A DNA stretch of 64,000 nucleotides. Source: Bacillus velezensis (lineage in GTDB: Bacteria > Bacillota > Bacilli > Bacillales > Bacillaceae). The stretch is taken from NCBI RefSeq assembly GCF_001461825.1, contig NZ_LLZC01000012.1, positions 806,001 to 870,000 on the forward strand. Reading direction: 5' to 3'. Numbering within the stretch: position 1 is the first letter of the stretch; the number at the start of each line of letters is the position of its first letter. The notes beneath the pieces are model-generated. The model did not search any database and was not told where the DNA came from. It saw nothing but the letters and a program-made list of their open reading frames with translations. Positions 7,278 through 15,254 of the stretch are shown one piece after another. The translations under genes were made by a program, and so were the position numbers.

Positions 7278-8411
7278 ATGAAGATTAAATCAATAGAACC
7301 GACGCCGAGTCCGAACACGATGAAAGTGATTTTGACTGAAGAGCTTCCGGCAGGGAAAAGCAACAATTACAAGCCCGATCAGGCAGATGATGCTCCGGCC
7401 GTCGTACGTGATATTTTAAACATTGAAGGAGTAAAGGGCGTTTATCACGTTGCCGATTTCCTGGCTGTGGAGAGAAACGCCCGTTTTGACTGGAAGGAAA
7501 TTCTGCCTCAGGTCCGTTCCGCTTTCGGAATGGAACATACGGAGCAGTCTGAGAGCCGTTCTGAACAGGAATCGTTCGGTGAAGTGAAGGTTTTCGTACA
7601 AATGTTCAGCGGAATCCCGATGCAGGTCAAATTGACGGACGGCGAACGTGAAGAACGCTTCGGCCTTCCGGAACGTTTCCAAGAAGCCATTTTAAAGCTG
7701 CGTTCCGAAGCTTCAAATGTCGTATTTGAGCGGGCTTGGAAAGAACAAGGCGTGCGCTTCGGAGATTTTACCGAAATCGGACACGATGTCACAGAAGAGC
7801 TTCAGGCCGCCTACAGTGATGAACGGCTCAAACGTCTGACAGAAGCAGCCGCACAGCAAAAGGGTGAGGCCAAACCGGCAGTGCAGCGGAAAGCTTATAA
7901 AGTGACATTGGAGATGCTCGATGATGAAGACTGGAAACAGCGCTATGCCCATCTTGAGCAAATGGATCCGGATGAAGACGATTTACCAGTATTGGAAAAG
8001 GCGCTGCATGATCCGAAGACTTCGATCAGAAGACAAGCCGTCGTTTATTTGGGAATGATCGAAAAGCCGTCTGTGCTTTCGCTGTTATACAAAGCGCTTG
8101 AAGACAAAACGGTGACGGTCAGAAGGACGGCGGGTGACTGTCTGTCGGATCTCGGCGATGCGAGCGCCATCCCGGCCATGATGAAATCGCTCAGTGACTC
8201 AAGCAAGCTTGTGCGCTGGCGCGCGGCCATGTTTTTATATGAAGTCGGCGATGAAAGCGCGCTGGAAGCATTAAAAGCGGCGGAAGACGATCCGGAATTC
8301 GAAGTCAGCCTGCAAGTCAAAATGGCGATTGAACGGATTGAGCACGGAGAAGAGGCGAAAGGTTCAGTCTGGAAACAGATGACTGAAAGCAGAAAAAAAG
8401 AACAGTTATAA
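7278..8411 (+). CDS. ypgR: YpgR: NifU-C-like N-terminus with HEAT-like repeats
   Basis: 377 residues. The N-terminal 75 or so residues (IKSIEPTPSPNTMKVILTE.. IEGVKGVYHVADFLAVER) look like the Nfu N-terminal domain found in iron-sulfur scaffold proteins. There is no CxxC motif. The C-terminal third carries at least three HEAT/PBS-lyase-type repeats: DPKTSIRRQAVVYLGMI, DKTVTVRRTAGDCLSDLG and DSSKLVRWRAAMFLYEVG. It resembles the conserved Bacillus 'virulence factor'/YpgR family. The function is unproven; protein-protein interaction or Fe-S handling are options. ATG 7278 follows AGGAGGACC. Confidence 0.8.
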   Translation: MKIKSIEPTPSPNTMKVILTEELPAGKSNNYKPDQADDAPAVVRDILNIEGVKGVYHVADFLAVERNARFDWKEILPQVRSAFGMEHTEQSESRSEQESFGEVKVFVQMFSGIPMQVKLTDGEREERFGLPERFQEAILKLRSEASNVVFERAWKEQGVRFGDFTEIGHDVTEELQAAYSDERLKRLTEAAAQQKGEAKPAVQRKAYKVTLEMLDDEDWKQRYAHLEQMDPDEDDLPVLEKALHDPKTSIRRQAVVYLGMIEKPSVLSLLYKALEDKTVTVRRTAGDCLSDLGDASAIPAMMKSLSDSSKLVRWRAAMFLYEVGDESALEALKAAEDDPEFEVSLQVKMAIERIEHGEEAKGSVWKQMTESRKKEQL

Positions 8412-8412
8412 C

Positions 8413-8441
8413 AAAAAGGTGCGCCATGCACCTTTTTTATT
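8413..8441 (+). terminator. Terminator of ypgR
   Basis: Stem AAAAAGGTGC / GCACCTTTTTT with loop GCCAT, ending in TTTTTTATTT. Confidence 0.85.
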
Positions 8442-8477
8442 TGAATTCACTTTTTATAAAAATTATTTAGAATATTG

Positions 8478-8506
8478 TTGAAAAATGATTCAAAACTCTA
8501 TATAGT
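8478..8506 (+). promoter_or_regulatory. Sigma-A promoter of ilvD
   Basis: -35 TTGAAA (8478-8483), a 17-base spacer and -10 TATAGT (8501-8506). The predicted leader to ilvD is about 150 bases. It contains a GGAGGG site at 8525-8530 followed by a short open frame without a start codon. Confidence 0.7.
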
Positions 8507-8607
8507 AAGTACAATATTAATTGTTGGAGGGTTTTTATCGAAATACAGAAAGAATAGAAAAGCGAGACAGGGCAAAGATACTGTAAAATTTGCAGAACGC
8601 GCCCTAG

Positions 8608-8622
8608 AATAAACTGAAAATT
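8608..8622 (+). promoter_or_regulatory. CodY-box-like sequence in the ilvD leader
   Basis: AATAAACTGAAAATT matches 11 of 15 positions of the CodY consensus AATTTTCWGAAAATT. ilvD of B. subtilis is under CodY control, so a box here is expected. Four mismatches keep this tentative. Confidence 0.4.
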
Positions 8623-8663
8623 TTAAAAATAATGCACAGTCTAAAAACAGTAGGGGGATCACC

Positions 8664-10340
8664 ATGGCAGAATTACGCAGCAACATGATCACACAGGGAA
8701 TTGACAGAGCGCCGCACCGCAGCCTTCTTCGCGCTGCCGGCGTAAAAGAAGAAGACTTCGGCAAGCCGTTTATCGCGGTCTGTAATTCATACATCGATAT
8801 CGTTCCCGGGCATGTTCACCTGCAGGAATTTGGAAAAATCGTAAAAGAAGCAATCAGGGAAGCGGGCGGTGTGCCTTTTGAATTTAACACGATCGGAGTA
8901 GATGACGGAATCGCGATGGGGCATATCGGCATGAGATATTCGCTGCCGAGCCGCGAAATCATTGCCGATTCAGTTGAAACGGTCGTCTCGGCGCACTGGT
9001 TTGACGGAATGGTCTGCATTCCGAACTGCGACAAAATTACGCCGGGAATGCTGATGGCGGCTATGCGGATTAATATTCCGACCATTTTTGTCAGCGGGGG
9101 GCCGATGGCAGCCGGCCGTACAAGCGACGGCCGCAAAATTTCGCTTTCTTCAGTATTTGAAGGCGTCGGCGCATATCAAGCCGGGAAAATCGGTGAAAGC
9201 GACCTGCAGGAGCTGGAACAGTTCGGCTGCCCGACGTGCGGATCTTGTTCGGGCATGTTTACGGCAAACTCCATGAACTGTCTGTCTGAAGCGCTCGGTC
9301 TGGCGCTTCCGGGCAACGGAACAATTCTAGCAACTTCACCGGAGAGAAGAGAGTTTGTGAGAAAATCAGCGGCCCAATTGATGGAGACCATCAAAAAAGA
9401 CATTAAGCCGCGCGATATCGTCACCGAAAAAGCGATTGACAACGCGTTTGCGTTAGACATGGCTCTCGGCGGCTCAACCAACACGGTGCTTCATACGCTT
9501 GCGCTTGCCAATGAAGCTGGGGTTGAGTACTCTTTAGAACGCATTAACGAAGTGGCTGAACGAGTGCCTCACTTATCGAAATTGGCGCCGGCCTCGGACG
9601 TCTTCATTGAAGATCTGCACGAAGCGGGCGGAGTCTCGGCGGCCCTTAATGAATTGGCGAAAAAAGAAGGGGCGCTTCATCTTGACGCGCTGACTGTAAC
9701 AGGCCGCACACTCGGAGAAACAATTGCGGGTCATGAAGTAAAGGATTATGACGTGATTCATCCGCTTGACAATCCGTTTACCGAAAAAGGCGGTTTGGCC
9801 GTCCTGTTTGGGAATCTGGCTCCGGACGGCGCCATTATCAAAACAGGCGGTGTACAGGACGGGATTACAAGACATGAAGGTCCCGCTGTCGTCTTTGATT
9901 CCCAGGATGCCGCGCTTGAAGGCATTATAAACCGCAAAGTAAAAGAAGGAGATGTTGTCATTATCCGTTATGAAGGGCCAAAGGGCGGCCCGGGCATGCC
10001 GGAGATGCTTGCTCCGACGTCTCAGATTGTCGGAATGGGGCTTGGCCCGAAAGTGGCGCTTATTACAGACGGGCGTTTTTCAGGAGCGTCCCGGGGCCTT
10101 TCAATCGGGCACGTATCGCCTGAAGCGGCTGAAGGCGGCCCGCTCGCATTCGTAGAAAACGGCGACCATGTCATCGTTGACATAGAAAAACGGATTTTGG
10201 ACGTACAAGTGCCTGAAGAAGAATGGGAAAAACGCAAGGCCGAATGGAAAGGCTTCGAGCCGAAAGTAAAAACAGGATATCTGGCCCGGTATTCCAAACT
10301 CGTAACAAGCGCCAATACAGGCGGAATCATGAAAATATAA
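8664..10340 (+). CDS. ilvD: Dihydroxy-acid dehydratase
   Basis: 558 residues, full length. The cytoplasmic Fe-S enzyme converts dihydroxy-acids to 2-oxo-acids in isoleucine, valine and pantothenate synthesis. Cluster ligands and signature motifs are visible: [15 protein letters not shown] (about residues 119-133) and [20 protein letters not shown] (about 189-208). The second signature is [14 protein letters not shown] near residue 470. The start is ATG 8664 behind AGGGGG. It is monocistronic here, away from the main ilv-leu operon, as in B. subtilis. Confidence 0.97.
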   Translation: MAELRSNMITQGIDRAPHRSLLRAAGVKEEDFGKPFIAVCNSYIDIVPGHVHLQEFGKIVKEAIREAGGVPFEFNTIGVDDGIAMGHIGMRYSLPSREIIADSVETVVSAHWFDGMVCIPNCDKITPGMLMAAMRINIPTIFVSGGPMAAGRTSDGRKISLSSVFEGVGAYQAGKIGESDLQELEQFGCPTCGSCSGMFTANSMNCLSEALGLALPGNGTILATSPERREFVRKSAAQLMETIKKDIKPRDIVTEKAIDNAFALDMALGGSTNTVLHTLALANEAGVEYSLERINEVAERVPHLSKLAPASDVFIEDLHEAGGVSAALNELAKKEGALHLDALTVTGRTLGETIAGHEVKDYDVIHPLDNPFTEKGGLAVLFGNLAPDGAIIKTGGVQDGITRHEGPAVVFDSQDAALEGIINRKVKEGDVVIIRYEGPKGGPGMPEMLAPTSQIVGMGLGPKVALITDGRFSGASRGLSIGHVSPEAAEGGPLAFVENGDHVIVDIEKRILDVQVPEEEWEKRKAEWKGFEPKVKTGYLARYSKLVTSANTGGIMKI

Positions 10341-10368
10341 AACAGAGGCCTGAACAATTGAATTCCGG

Positions 10369-10420
10369 CCCCCTCTATAGTATCCTTGACTTCATATAAG
10401 GATTTTAGAGGGGGCTTTTT
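10369..10420 (+). terminator. Hairpin ending ilvD and containing the brxA ribosome binding site
   Basis: Long stem CCCCCTCTA (10369-10377) / TAGAGGGGG (10406-10414), with an inner stem TATCCTT / AAGGATT and a T run. It looks like the ilvD terminator. The 3' arm GAGGGGG is also the Shine-Dalgarno sequence of brxA, whose ATG lies 8 bases later. Confidence 0.7.
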
Positions 10421-10421
10421 T

Positions 10422-10856
10422 ATGTCAATGGCTTATGAAGAATATATGCGCCAGCTGGTCGTGCCGATGCGCCGTGAGCTGACGGGTGCGGGTTTTCAGG
10501 AATTAACGACTGCTGAAGAAGTAGAAAGTTTTATGGAACAGGCAGAGGGCACGACATTGGTCGTTGTCAACTCCGTGTGCGGCTGTGCAGCCGGTCTTGC
10601 CCGTCCGGCTGCGACTCAGGCTGTTTTACAGCATGAAAAAGCGCCTGATCATACGGTTACCGTATTTGCCGGTCAAGATAAAGACGCAACTGCAAAAATG
10701 CGTGAATATTTTACGGGGCAGGAACCTTCATCGCCATCAATGGCGCTGTTAAAAGGGAAAGAGGTCGTTCATTTTATTCCCCGCCACGAAATTGAAGGGC
10801 ATGACATGGAGGAAATTATGAAAAATCTGACGGATGCCTTCGATGCGCACTGCTGA
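10422..10856 (+). CDS. brxA: Bacilliredoxin BrxA (YphP)
   Basis: 144 residues. Thioredoxin-like bacilliredoxin (UPF0403/DUF1094) that removes bacillithiol from S-bacillithiolated proteins. The diagnostic CGC active site is present in VVNSVCGCAAGLARP, near residues 53-55. The start is ATG 10422, which gives the B. subtilis length; the open frame begins earlier only because the leader lacks stops. It overlaps the ilvD terminator hairpin. It works in the same low-molecular-weight thiol system as bshB2 at 55.8 kb. Confidence 0.93.
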   Translation: MSMAYEEYMRQLVVPMRRELTGAGFQELTTAEEVESFMEQAEGTTLVVVNSVCGCAAGLARPAATQAVLQHEKAPDHTVTVFAGQDKDATAKMREYFTGQEPSSPSMALLKGKEVVHFIPRHEIEGHDMEEIMKNLTDAFDAHC

Positions 10857-10885
10857 AATGCCCGATTTCCGGGCATTTTCTTTTT
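10856..10885 (+). terminator. Terminator of brxA
   Basis: Stem AAATGCCCG / CGGGCATTT, then TTCTTTTT. It begins in the brxA stop codon and ends 10 bases before ypiP. Confidence 0.75.
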
Positions 10886-10895
10886 GGAGAAAAAA

Positions 10896-11666
10896 ATGAT
10901 CACAACGAGTTACAGACCAAGCGAATATACGATACACACAGCGCAGTCACTCAGTGTCAGGCTGGGTGACACTTACTGCAGCCGCAATAAACAGCCCATT
11001 GAAAAAATGCTGGAACGAGCGGCTGGTGATCTTTTAGTCATCGGAAAGGAACGGTTCGAACTTTACACGAAGCAAGGGGAGAAGTTCTTTTTTCACCCGA
11101 ATACAGCGATGTTCCGTGCAAAGCGGTTTTTGAGAGGGGAAGCCGAGCCGTTGTTAAAAGCAGCCGGATTACGCGAGGGGGATTCCTTTTTAGATTGTAC
11201 GCTCGGCCTGGCATCTGATGCGATTTTGGCAAGCCTGACAGTCGGAAAAAGCGGACAAGTCATCGGCCTGGAGAAAAACAAGCTTGTCTCATTGCTTGTT
11301 GAAACAGGACTTCAAACGTGGGAAACCGGAATGGAGCCGCTCCAAACCGCCATGAAACGCATTCAGGTCAAACATGCCGACTGCGCCGATTATTTGCGGG
11401 AGCTTCCTGATTCATCGGTAGATGTCATTTATTTTGACCCGATGTTTCACGAACCTGTTGAAACGTCAGACGGCATTGCACCGCTCCGCGCGCTGGCAGA
11501 AGAGGGTTTTAACGAAGAGTGCATCACGCAAGCCGTCCGGGCGGCGAAAAAATGCGTAGTGCTTAAAGACCATTGGAAAAGCCCGCGGTTTGAACGATAC
11601 GGCTTCAAGGTGCTGAAAAGAAAGACGGCGCTTTTCCACTTCGGTGTCATACATGTAAGCTCATGA
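10896..11666 (+). CDS. ypiP: Class I SAM-dependent methyltransferase-like protein YpiP
   Basis: 256 residues. The C-terminal two thirds show a Rossmann methyltransferase fold: DSFLDCTLGLASDAILAS (motif I, about residue 95), VIGLEKNKLVSLLV (acidic end of strand 2), DCADYLRELPDSSVDVIYFDPMF (motif IV, about 160-182). The DPMF motif resembles the (D/N)PP(F/Y) of nucleic-acid methyltransferases, particularly the RsmJ family. The substrate is not known. The start ATG 10896 follows TTGGAG; the TTG at 10884 would sit inside that site. Confidence 0.8.
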   Translation: MITTSYRPSEYTIHTAQSLSVRLGDTYCSRNKQPIEKMLERAAGDLLVIGKERFELYTKQGEKFFFHPNTAMFRAKRFLRGEAEPLLKAAGLREGDSFLDCTLGLASDAILASLTVGKSGQVIGLEKNKLVSLLVETGLQTWETGMEPLQTAMKRIQVKHADCADYLRELPDSSVDVIYFDPMFHEPVETSDGIAPLRALAEEGFNEECITQAVRAAKKCVVLKDHWKSPRFERYGFKVLKRKTALFHFGVIHVSS

Positions 11667-11686
11667 TATCATGGGCTTCTTTTTCG
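11658..11686 (+). terminator. Terminator of ypiP
   Basis: Stem AGCTCATGA / TCATGGGCT (one G-T pair) and TCTTTTTC tail. It overlaps the ypiP stop codon and abuts the end of the small gene on the other strand. Confidence 0.65.
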
Positions 11687-11761
11687 TTAATCAGTGATTT
11701 CCATAACGACAAAATAAAGCAGCGTGAGAAGTGATACAGTCGCAAATAAAGCGTTAATCAT
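11687..11761 (-). CDS. 24-residue single-span membrane peptide
   Basis: ATG 11759-11761 lies behind an excellent AAGGAGGGG. The 24-residue product starts MINALFATVSLL, is hydrophobic through VVM and ends EITD: one membrane span with an acidic C-terminus. It sits alone in the 262-base gap between ypiP and ypjP. Such peptides are missed by length cut-offs. I do not recognise it. The ribosome binding site is the main evidence that it is translated. Confidence 0.6.
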   Translation of the reverse strand: MINALFATVSLLTLLYFVVMEITD

Positions 11762-11928
11762 CTCATCCCCTCCTTTTTCTCCTTCTTATTGTAAGCGGTT
11801 TATCCGCTCGGTCACAGTTACCAATTTCCCATATTGCATGATAATACGCTGCCGGACATGACGCCGCGCTTTCATCTATGCTAAAATAAAGGAAAAGAGG
11901 ACAATAAAACAGAGGGGAACAATCTGTC

Positions 11929-12537
11929 ATGAAATTGTGGATGAAAAAGACCCTTGTGGTTCTGTTTACCATTGTAACGTTCGGACTCGTGTCTCCTCCG
12001 GCTGCTTTGATGACAGACAAGCCTTCAGGACAGTCGAGCAGTCTTGAGCAGAATGATTACACCGCTTTTTATGATGAACATGCCCTGCCGGGAGAAGAGA
12101 AGGCAGGGCGGGAGCCTGAATTGCTGTTTCAATCGTATCAGCAGCAGCTTCTCGGTGATGCTGAAAATCAATCATTTTTAAAATTCGGCAGCAAAATCTC
12201 TCCGATCATTGAAGATGATTACAGAAGTGAAATTCTGCCGAAAATCGAAGATGTGATCACAGGACATTTAGCCAAGTTTCAAGATGATGAAGCGTATCAG
12301 GATGTGGTTATTTCCAGTAAACCGTCGGCCGGAAAAACCGAAAAAATTTTTCATGTGTATAACAGGCTGACGGGTGAAGACCTTTTAAGGTTTCACGTCC
12401 GCCGGGACCATCCTCCGCAAGACGGCTACTGGTTTAATTTTCATTACCATACCGCTGAAGACGGATTTCAATCACATCATGAGCTCGGCAGCATTTACTG
12501 GGACCGCAATACGCCGCCTGACTGGATGAGCGTGTAA
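11929..12537 (+). CDS. ypjP: YpjP, secreted or membrane-anchored protein of unknown function
   Basis: 202 residues with an N-terminal hydrophobic segment after a basic start (MKLWMKKTLVVLFTIVTFG), which could be a signal peptide or anchor. The rest is hydrophilic and ends in a His/Trp-rich part (YWFNFHYHTAEDGFQSHHE). The length is close to B. subtilis YpjP, in the same place before thyB. No catalytic family is recognisable. ATG 11929 is 11 bases after AGAGGGG. Confidence 0.7.
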   Translation: MKLWMKKTLVVLFTIVTFGLVSPPAALMTDKPSGQSSSLEQNDYTAFYDEHALPGEEKAGREPELLFQSYQQQLLGDAENQSFLKFGSKISPIIEDDYRSEILPKIEDVITGHLAKFQDDEAYQDVVISSKPSAGKTEKIFHVYNRLTGEDLLRFHVRRDHPPQDGYWFNFHYHTAEDGFQSHHELGSIYWDRNTPPDWMSV

Positions 12538-12551
12538 TAGCGAGAAGAAAT

Positions 12552-12594
12552 AAAAAAATCATTTCTGAGAAATTTTGCAGAAATGATTTTTTAT
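12552..12594 (+). terminator. Terminator between ypjP and thyB
   Basis: Stem AAAAAATCATTTCTG / CAGAAATGATTTTTT with a loop of about ten bases. It is followed by the thyB leader. Confidence 0.85.
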
Positions 12595-12636
12595 TGTGTT
12601 ACACTACTAAAAGACTACTTTAAAAGGATGAAAAAA

Positions 12637-13431
12637 ATGAAACAATATAAAGATTTGTGCCGTCATGTGTTAGAAAACGGAGAAAAAAAAGGAGACCGTA
12701 CGGGAACGGGGACGATCAGCACGTTCGGCTACCAAATGCGGTTTAACCTTCAGGAAGGTTTCCCGATGCTTACGACGAAAAAGCTCCATTTTAAATCCAT
12801 CGCGCATGAGCTGCTTTGGTTTTTAAAAGGAGATACGAATGTCCGCTACCTTCAGGAAAACGGAGTCCGCATCTGGAACGAATGGGCGGATGAAAACGGA
12901 GAACTCGGACCGGTTTACGGTTCTCAATGGCGTTCATGGCGCGGAGCGGACGGCGAGACCATTGATCAAATCTCCCGGCTGATTCACGACATCAAGACAA
13001 ACCCGAATTCCAGACGTTTAATCGTCAGCGCTTGGAATGTCGGCGAAATTGATCATATGGCGCTTCCGCCTTGCCACTGCCTGTTTCAGTTTTATGTCGC
13101 GGACGGAAAACTGTCGTGTCAGCTTTATCAGCGCTCAGCGGATGTCTTTCTCGGTGTGCCGTTTAATATTGCGTCTTATGCGCTTTTAACAATGATGATC
13201 GCGCATGTGACGGGGCTTGAACCGGGTGAGTTTGTTCATACATTCGGAGACGTCCACATTTACCAAAACCATGTGGAGCAGGTGAATTTGCAGCTGACAA
13301 GGGATGTCCGTCCGCTGCCGAAACTGCGGTTTGCGCGAAATGTTGATTCTATTTTTGATTTTACGTTTGAAGACTTTATCATTGAGGATTATGACCCGCA
13401 TCCGCACATCAAAGGAGCTGTCAGCGTATGA
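12637..13431 (+). CDS. thyB: Thymidylate synthase B
   Basis: 264 residues. Folate-dependent methylation of dUMP to dTMP. The active-site Cys is in [12 protein letters not shown]. The dUMP-binding [13 protein letters not shown] and the Arg of GDRTGTGT are intact. I chose ATG 12637 because AAAGGATG sits 8 bases upstream and the product then starts [12 protein letters not shown], the known B. subtilis N-terminus. The stop overlaps the start of dfrA by four bases (ATGA), so translation is coupled. Thymidylate synthase produces dihydrofolate, which DfrA reduces. Confidence 0.97.
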   Translation: MKQYKDLCRHVLENGEKKGDRTGTGTISTFGYQMRFNLQEGFPMLTTKKLHFKSIAHELLWFLKGDTNVRYLQENGVRIWNEWADENGELGPVYGSQWRSWRGADGETIDQISRLIHDIKTNPNSRRLIVSAWNVGEIDHMALPPCHCLFQFYVADGKLSCQLYQRSADVFLGVPFNIASYALLTMMIAHVTGLEPGEFVHTFGDVHIYQNHVEQVNLQLTRDVRPLPKLRFARNVDSIFDFTFEDFIIEDYDPHPHIKGAVSV

Positions 13432-13913
13432 TTTCGTTTATTTTTGCGATGGATGAAAACCGGCTGATCGGAAAAGATAACGATCTGCCTTGGCACCTTC
13501 CCGATGATCTCGCATATTTCAAAAAAGTGACGACGGGTCACACCATTGTAATGGGGCGGAAAACGTTTGAATCAATCGGACGCCCGCTTCCGAACCGGCG
13601 TAACATCGTTGTAACCTCACGGGACGAATCTTTATTCCCGGGCTGTATTACCGCCGACTCGGCTGAGGAAGTGCTCAAGCTGATCCCGCCCGATGAAGAA
13701 TGCTTTGTGATCGGCGGCGCCCAGCTGTACAGTGCGCTCTTTCCTTATGCGGACAGGCTCTACATGACAAAAATTCACCATGTCTTTGAAGGAGACCGTT
13801 TTTTTCCGGAATTTAATGAAGCTGAATGGGAATTGACATCCCGCAAACAGGGAGTAAAAGATGAAAAAAACCCTTACGATTATGAGTACCTTGTATACGA
13901 GAAAAAGAATTGA
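13428..13913 (+). CDS. dfrA: Dihydrofolate reductase
   Basis: 161 residues. Reduces dihydrofolate to tetrahydrofolate with NADPH. Motifs: [20 protein letters not shown] (substrate loop with the active-site Asp), [19 protein letters not shown] (cofactor) and [15 protein letters not shown]. It begins within the thyB stop codon, forming the classic thyB-dfrA pair. Confidence 0.97.
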   Translation: MISFIFAMDENRLIGKDNDLPWHLPDDLAYFKKVTTGHTIVMGRKTFESIGRPLPNRRNIVVTSRDESLFPGCITADSAEEVLKLIPPDEECFVIGGAQLYSALFPYADRLYMTKIHHVFEGDRFFPEFNEAEWELTSRKQGVKDEKNPYDYEYLVYEKKN

Positions 13914-13934
13914 GTTTAAGCAGGGGGACAAGAA

Positions 13935-14558
13935 TTGATTCGTTACGGCTGCCTTGTGATGTACGTTGTATTTATGTTCATGAAAAATATTCAGGAATAT
14001 ATCAATCAAAAAGAGCTTGACCCGCGGCTTTCTTTTCAAAAACAGATGAGGCTGGTGTATGAGCGGCCGAAAGCCTTTATGAGAGGCTGCATTGACGTGT
14101 CGGGATCGGCAATCGGCATTCATCATGATCAGCCGATACCGGACGGCCCCGTATTGTATGTGCATCCCAGATTGCGCCCGGCTGATCTTCTGCTGCTTGC
14201 GGGACATCTTGAAGAGCCGGCTGGTTTTATCGCTGGCGAGAAAGCTTTCCGGATGCCGTTTCTCGGAAATTGGCTGCGGCTGATGGGTGTCATTTGTGAC
14301 GGAGACAGCCAGGATGCCGTGTTTCAGGAGGCGGAAGTCCGTCTGCAAAAAGGGCAAAGTCTGATTCTGTCCGAAGACGGCAAAATCAATCCGGAGGAAC
14401 TGGCTCTTCGTTTCGATCTCCCGATTGTGCCTGTCAGCACTTCGGGAACAGACCGGCTCCTGCGGGGCAGATTACTGAAACGGCTGAAACCGGCTGACAT
14501 TGAATTACATATAAAGCCCGCTTATTATCCGGCCGGTCAGAAACGGCTCCGTGCATAA
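13935..14558 (+). CDS. ypkP: Divergent 1-acylglycerol-3-phosphate acyltransferase-like protein YpkP
   Basis: 207 residues, TTG start at 13935 behind GGGGG. It resembles the PlsC/LPLAT fold: EKAFRMPFLGNWLRLMGVICD is the typical second block, and LSEDGKINPEE stands where FPEGTRS is usual. The catalytic HX4D is altered: the block reads VHPRLRPADLL, which puts six residues between His and Asp. Enzymatic activity is therefore doubtful. It follows dfrA by 21 bases and may share its transcript. Confidence 0.7.
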   Translation: MIRYGCLVMYVVFMFMKNIQEYINQKELDPRLSFQKQMRLVYERPKAFMRGCIDVSGSAIGIHHDQPIPDGPVLYVHPRLRPADLLLLAGHLEEPAGFIAGEKAFRMPFLGNWLRLMGVICDGDSQDAVFQEAEVRLQKGQSLILSEDGKINPEELALRFDLPIVPVSTSGTDRLLRGRLLKRLKPADIELHIKPAYYPAGQKRLRA

Positions 14559-14597
14559 AAAAAGCACAGTCTCTATACGAGAGGCTGTGCTTTTTTA
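14557..14597. terminator. Bidirectional terminator between ypkP and yplQ
   Basis: Stem AAAAGCACAG..CTCT / AGAG..CTGTGCTTTT with A and T tracts on the two sides. It serves both convergent genes. Confidence 0.85.
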
Positions 14598-14599
14598 TT

Positions 14600-15238
14600 T
14601 CAGATAAAGGGAACTTTGACGCAATAAAACAAAATACAGAAAAACATCGAGGCGCTGCCGCCTAAAACAAAACTGTGCCAAATGGCGTGATGATACGGAA
14701 CCTTTCTCCAAATATAAAATATTGTGCCGGCTGAATACAATAAGCCGCCGAAAAGAAGAAGGCCGAAACCGGGGCCTGACAGCGAAGCGTACAGCGGTTT
14801 AATGGCGATGATGATCAGCCAGCCCATCATTAAATAGACAAGCGTTGAAAAAATGATAAACCGCTTTACGAAAAAGATTTTAAACACGATGCCTCCGATG
14901 GCAAGCGACCAAACAATAATTAAAAGGGTCAGACCGAGCGCCCCTTTAAGTGGTCCTAATAAAAATGGCGTATATGTTCCGGCTATTAATACGTATATCG
15001 CGGAATGATCCACAATCTCAAGAATGTCTTTCGTTTTTTTGTGCTGAATGCTGTGCAAAAGAGTCGAGCTGAGATACAGCAGCAGCATTGAAGCGCCGAA
15101 GATTGAAAAGCTGACGATGTCTGTCGGCGAGCCGTATTTCACCGCGAAGATAATGAGAAAAATAAGCGCCGGAATCGACAGCAATACACCGATTCCGTGT
15201 GTGACGGCATTTGCGATTTCTTCTTTTATTGTGAACAA
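14600..15238 (-). CDS. yplQ: Hemolysin III / PAQR-family membrane protein YplQ
   Basis: 212 residues with seven predicted membrane segments. The PAQR/hemolysin III family has conserved N-terminal Glu, His residues (EEIANAVTHGIG; LHSIQH; VDHSAIY) and C-terminal His residues (HHAIWHSFVLGG). Together they form a metal site as in adiponectin receptors, suggesting a membrane hydrolase rather than a true haemolysin. The start is TTG 15236-15238 behind GGAGG, 16 bases after yplP, so yplP-yplQ is an operon. Confidence 0.85.
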   Translation of the reverse strand: MFTIKEEIANAVTHGIGVLLSIPALIFLIIFAVKYGSPTDIVSFSIFGASMLLLYLSSTLLHSIQHKKTKDILEIVDHSAIYVLIAGTYTPFLLGPLKGALGLTLLIIVWSLAIGGIVFKIFFVKRFIIFSTLVYLMMGWLIIIAIKPLYASLSGPGFGLLLFGGLLYSAGTIFYIWRKVPYHHAIWHSFVLGGSASMFFCILFYCVKVPFI

Positions 15239-15254
15239 TCAAATGTCCTCCTTT

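Noticed and set aside
8442..8663. T-box leader for ilvD or ilvA
   Set aside because: No T-box sequence (AGGGTGGNACCGCG) or terminator/antiterminator pair is visible in either leader (8442-8663, 16248-16431).
13632..14357. 241-codon antisense frame across dfrA/ypkP
   Set aside because: Crosses two coupled genes on the other strand and has no start signal.
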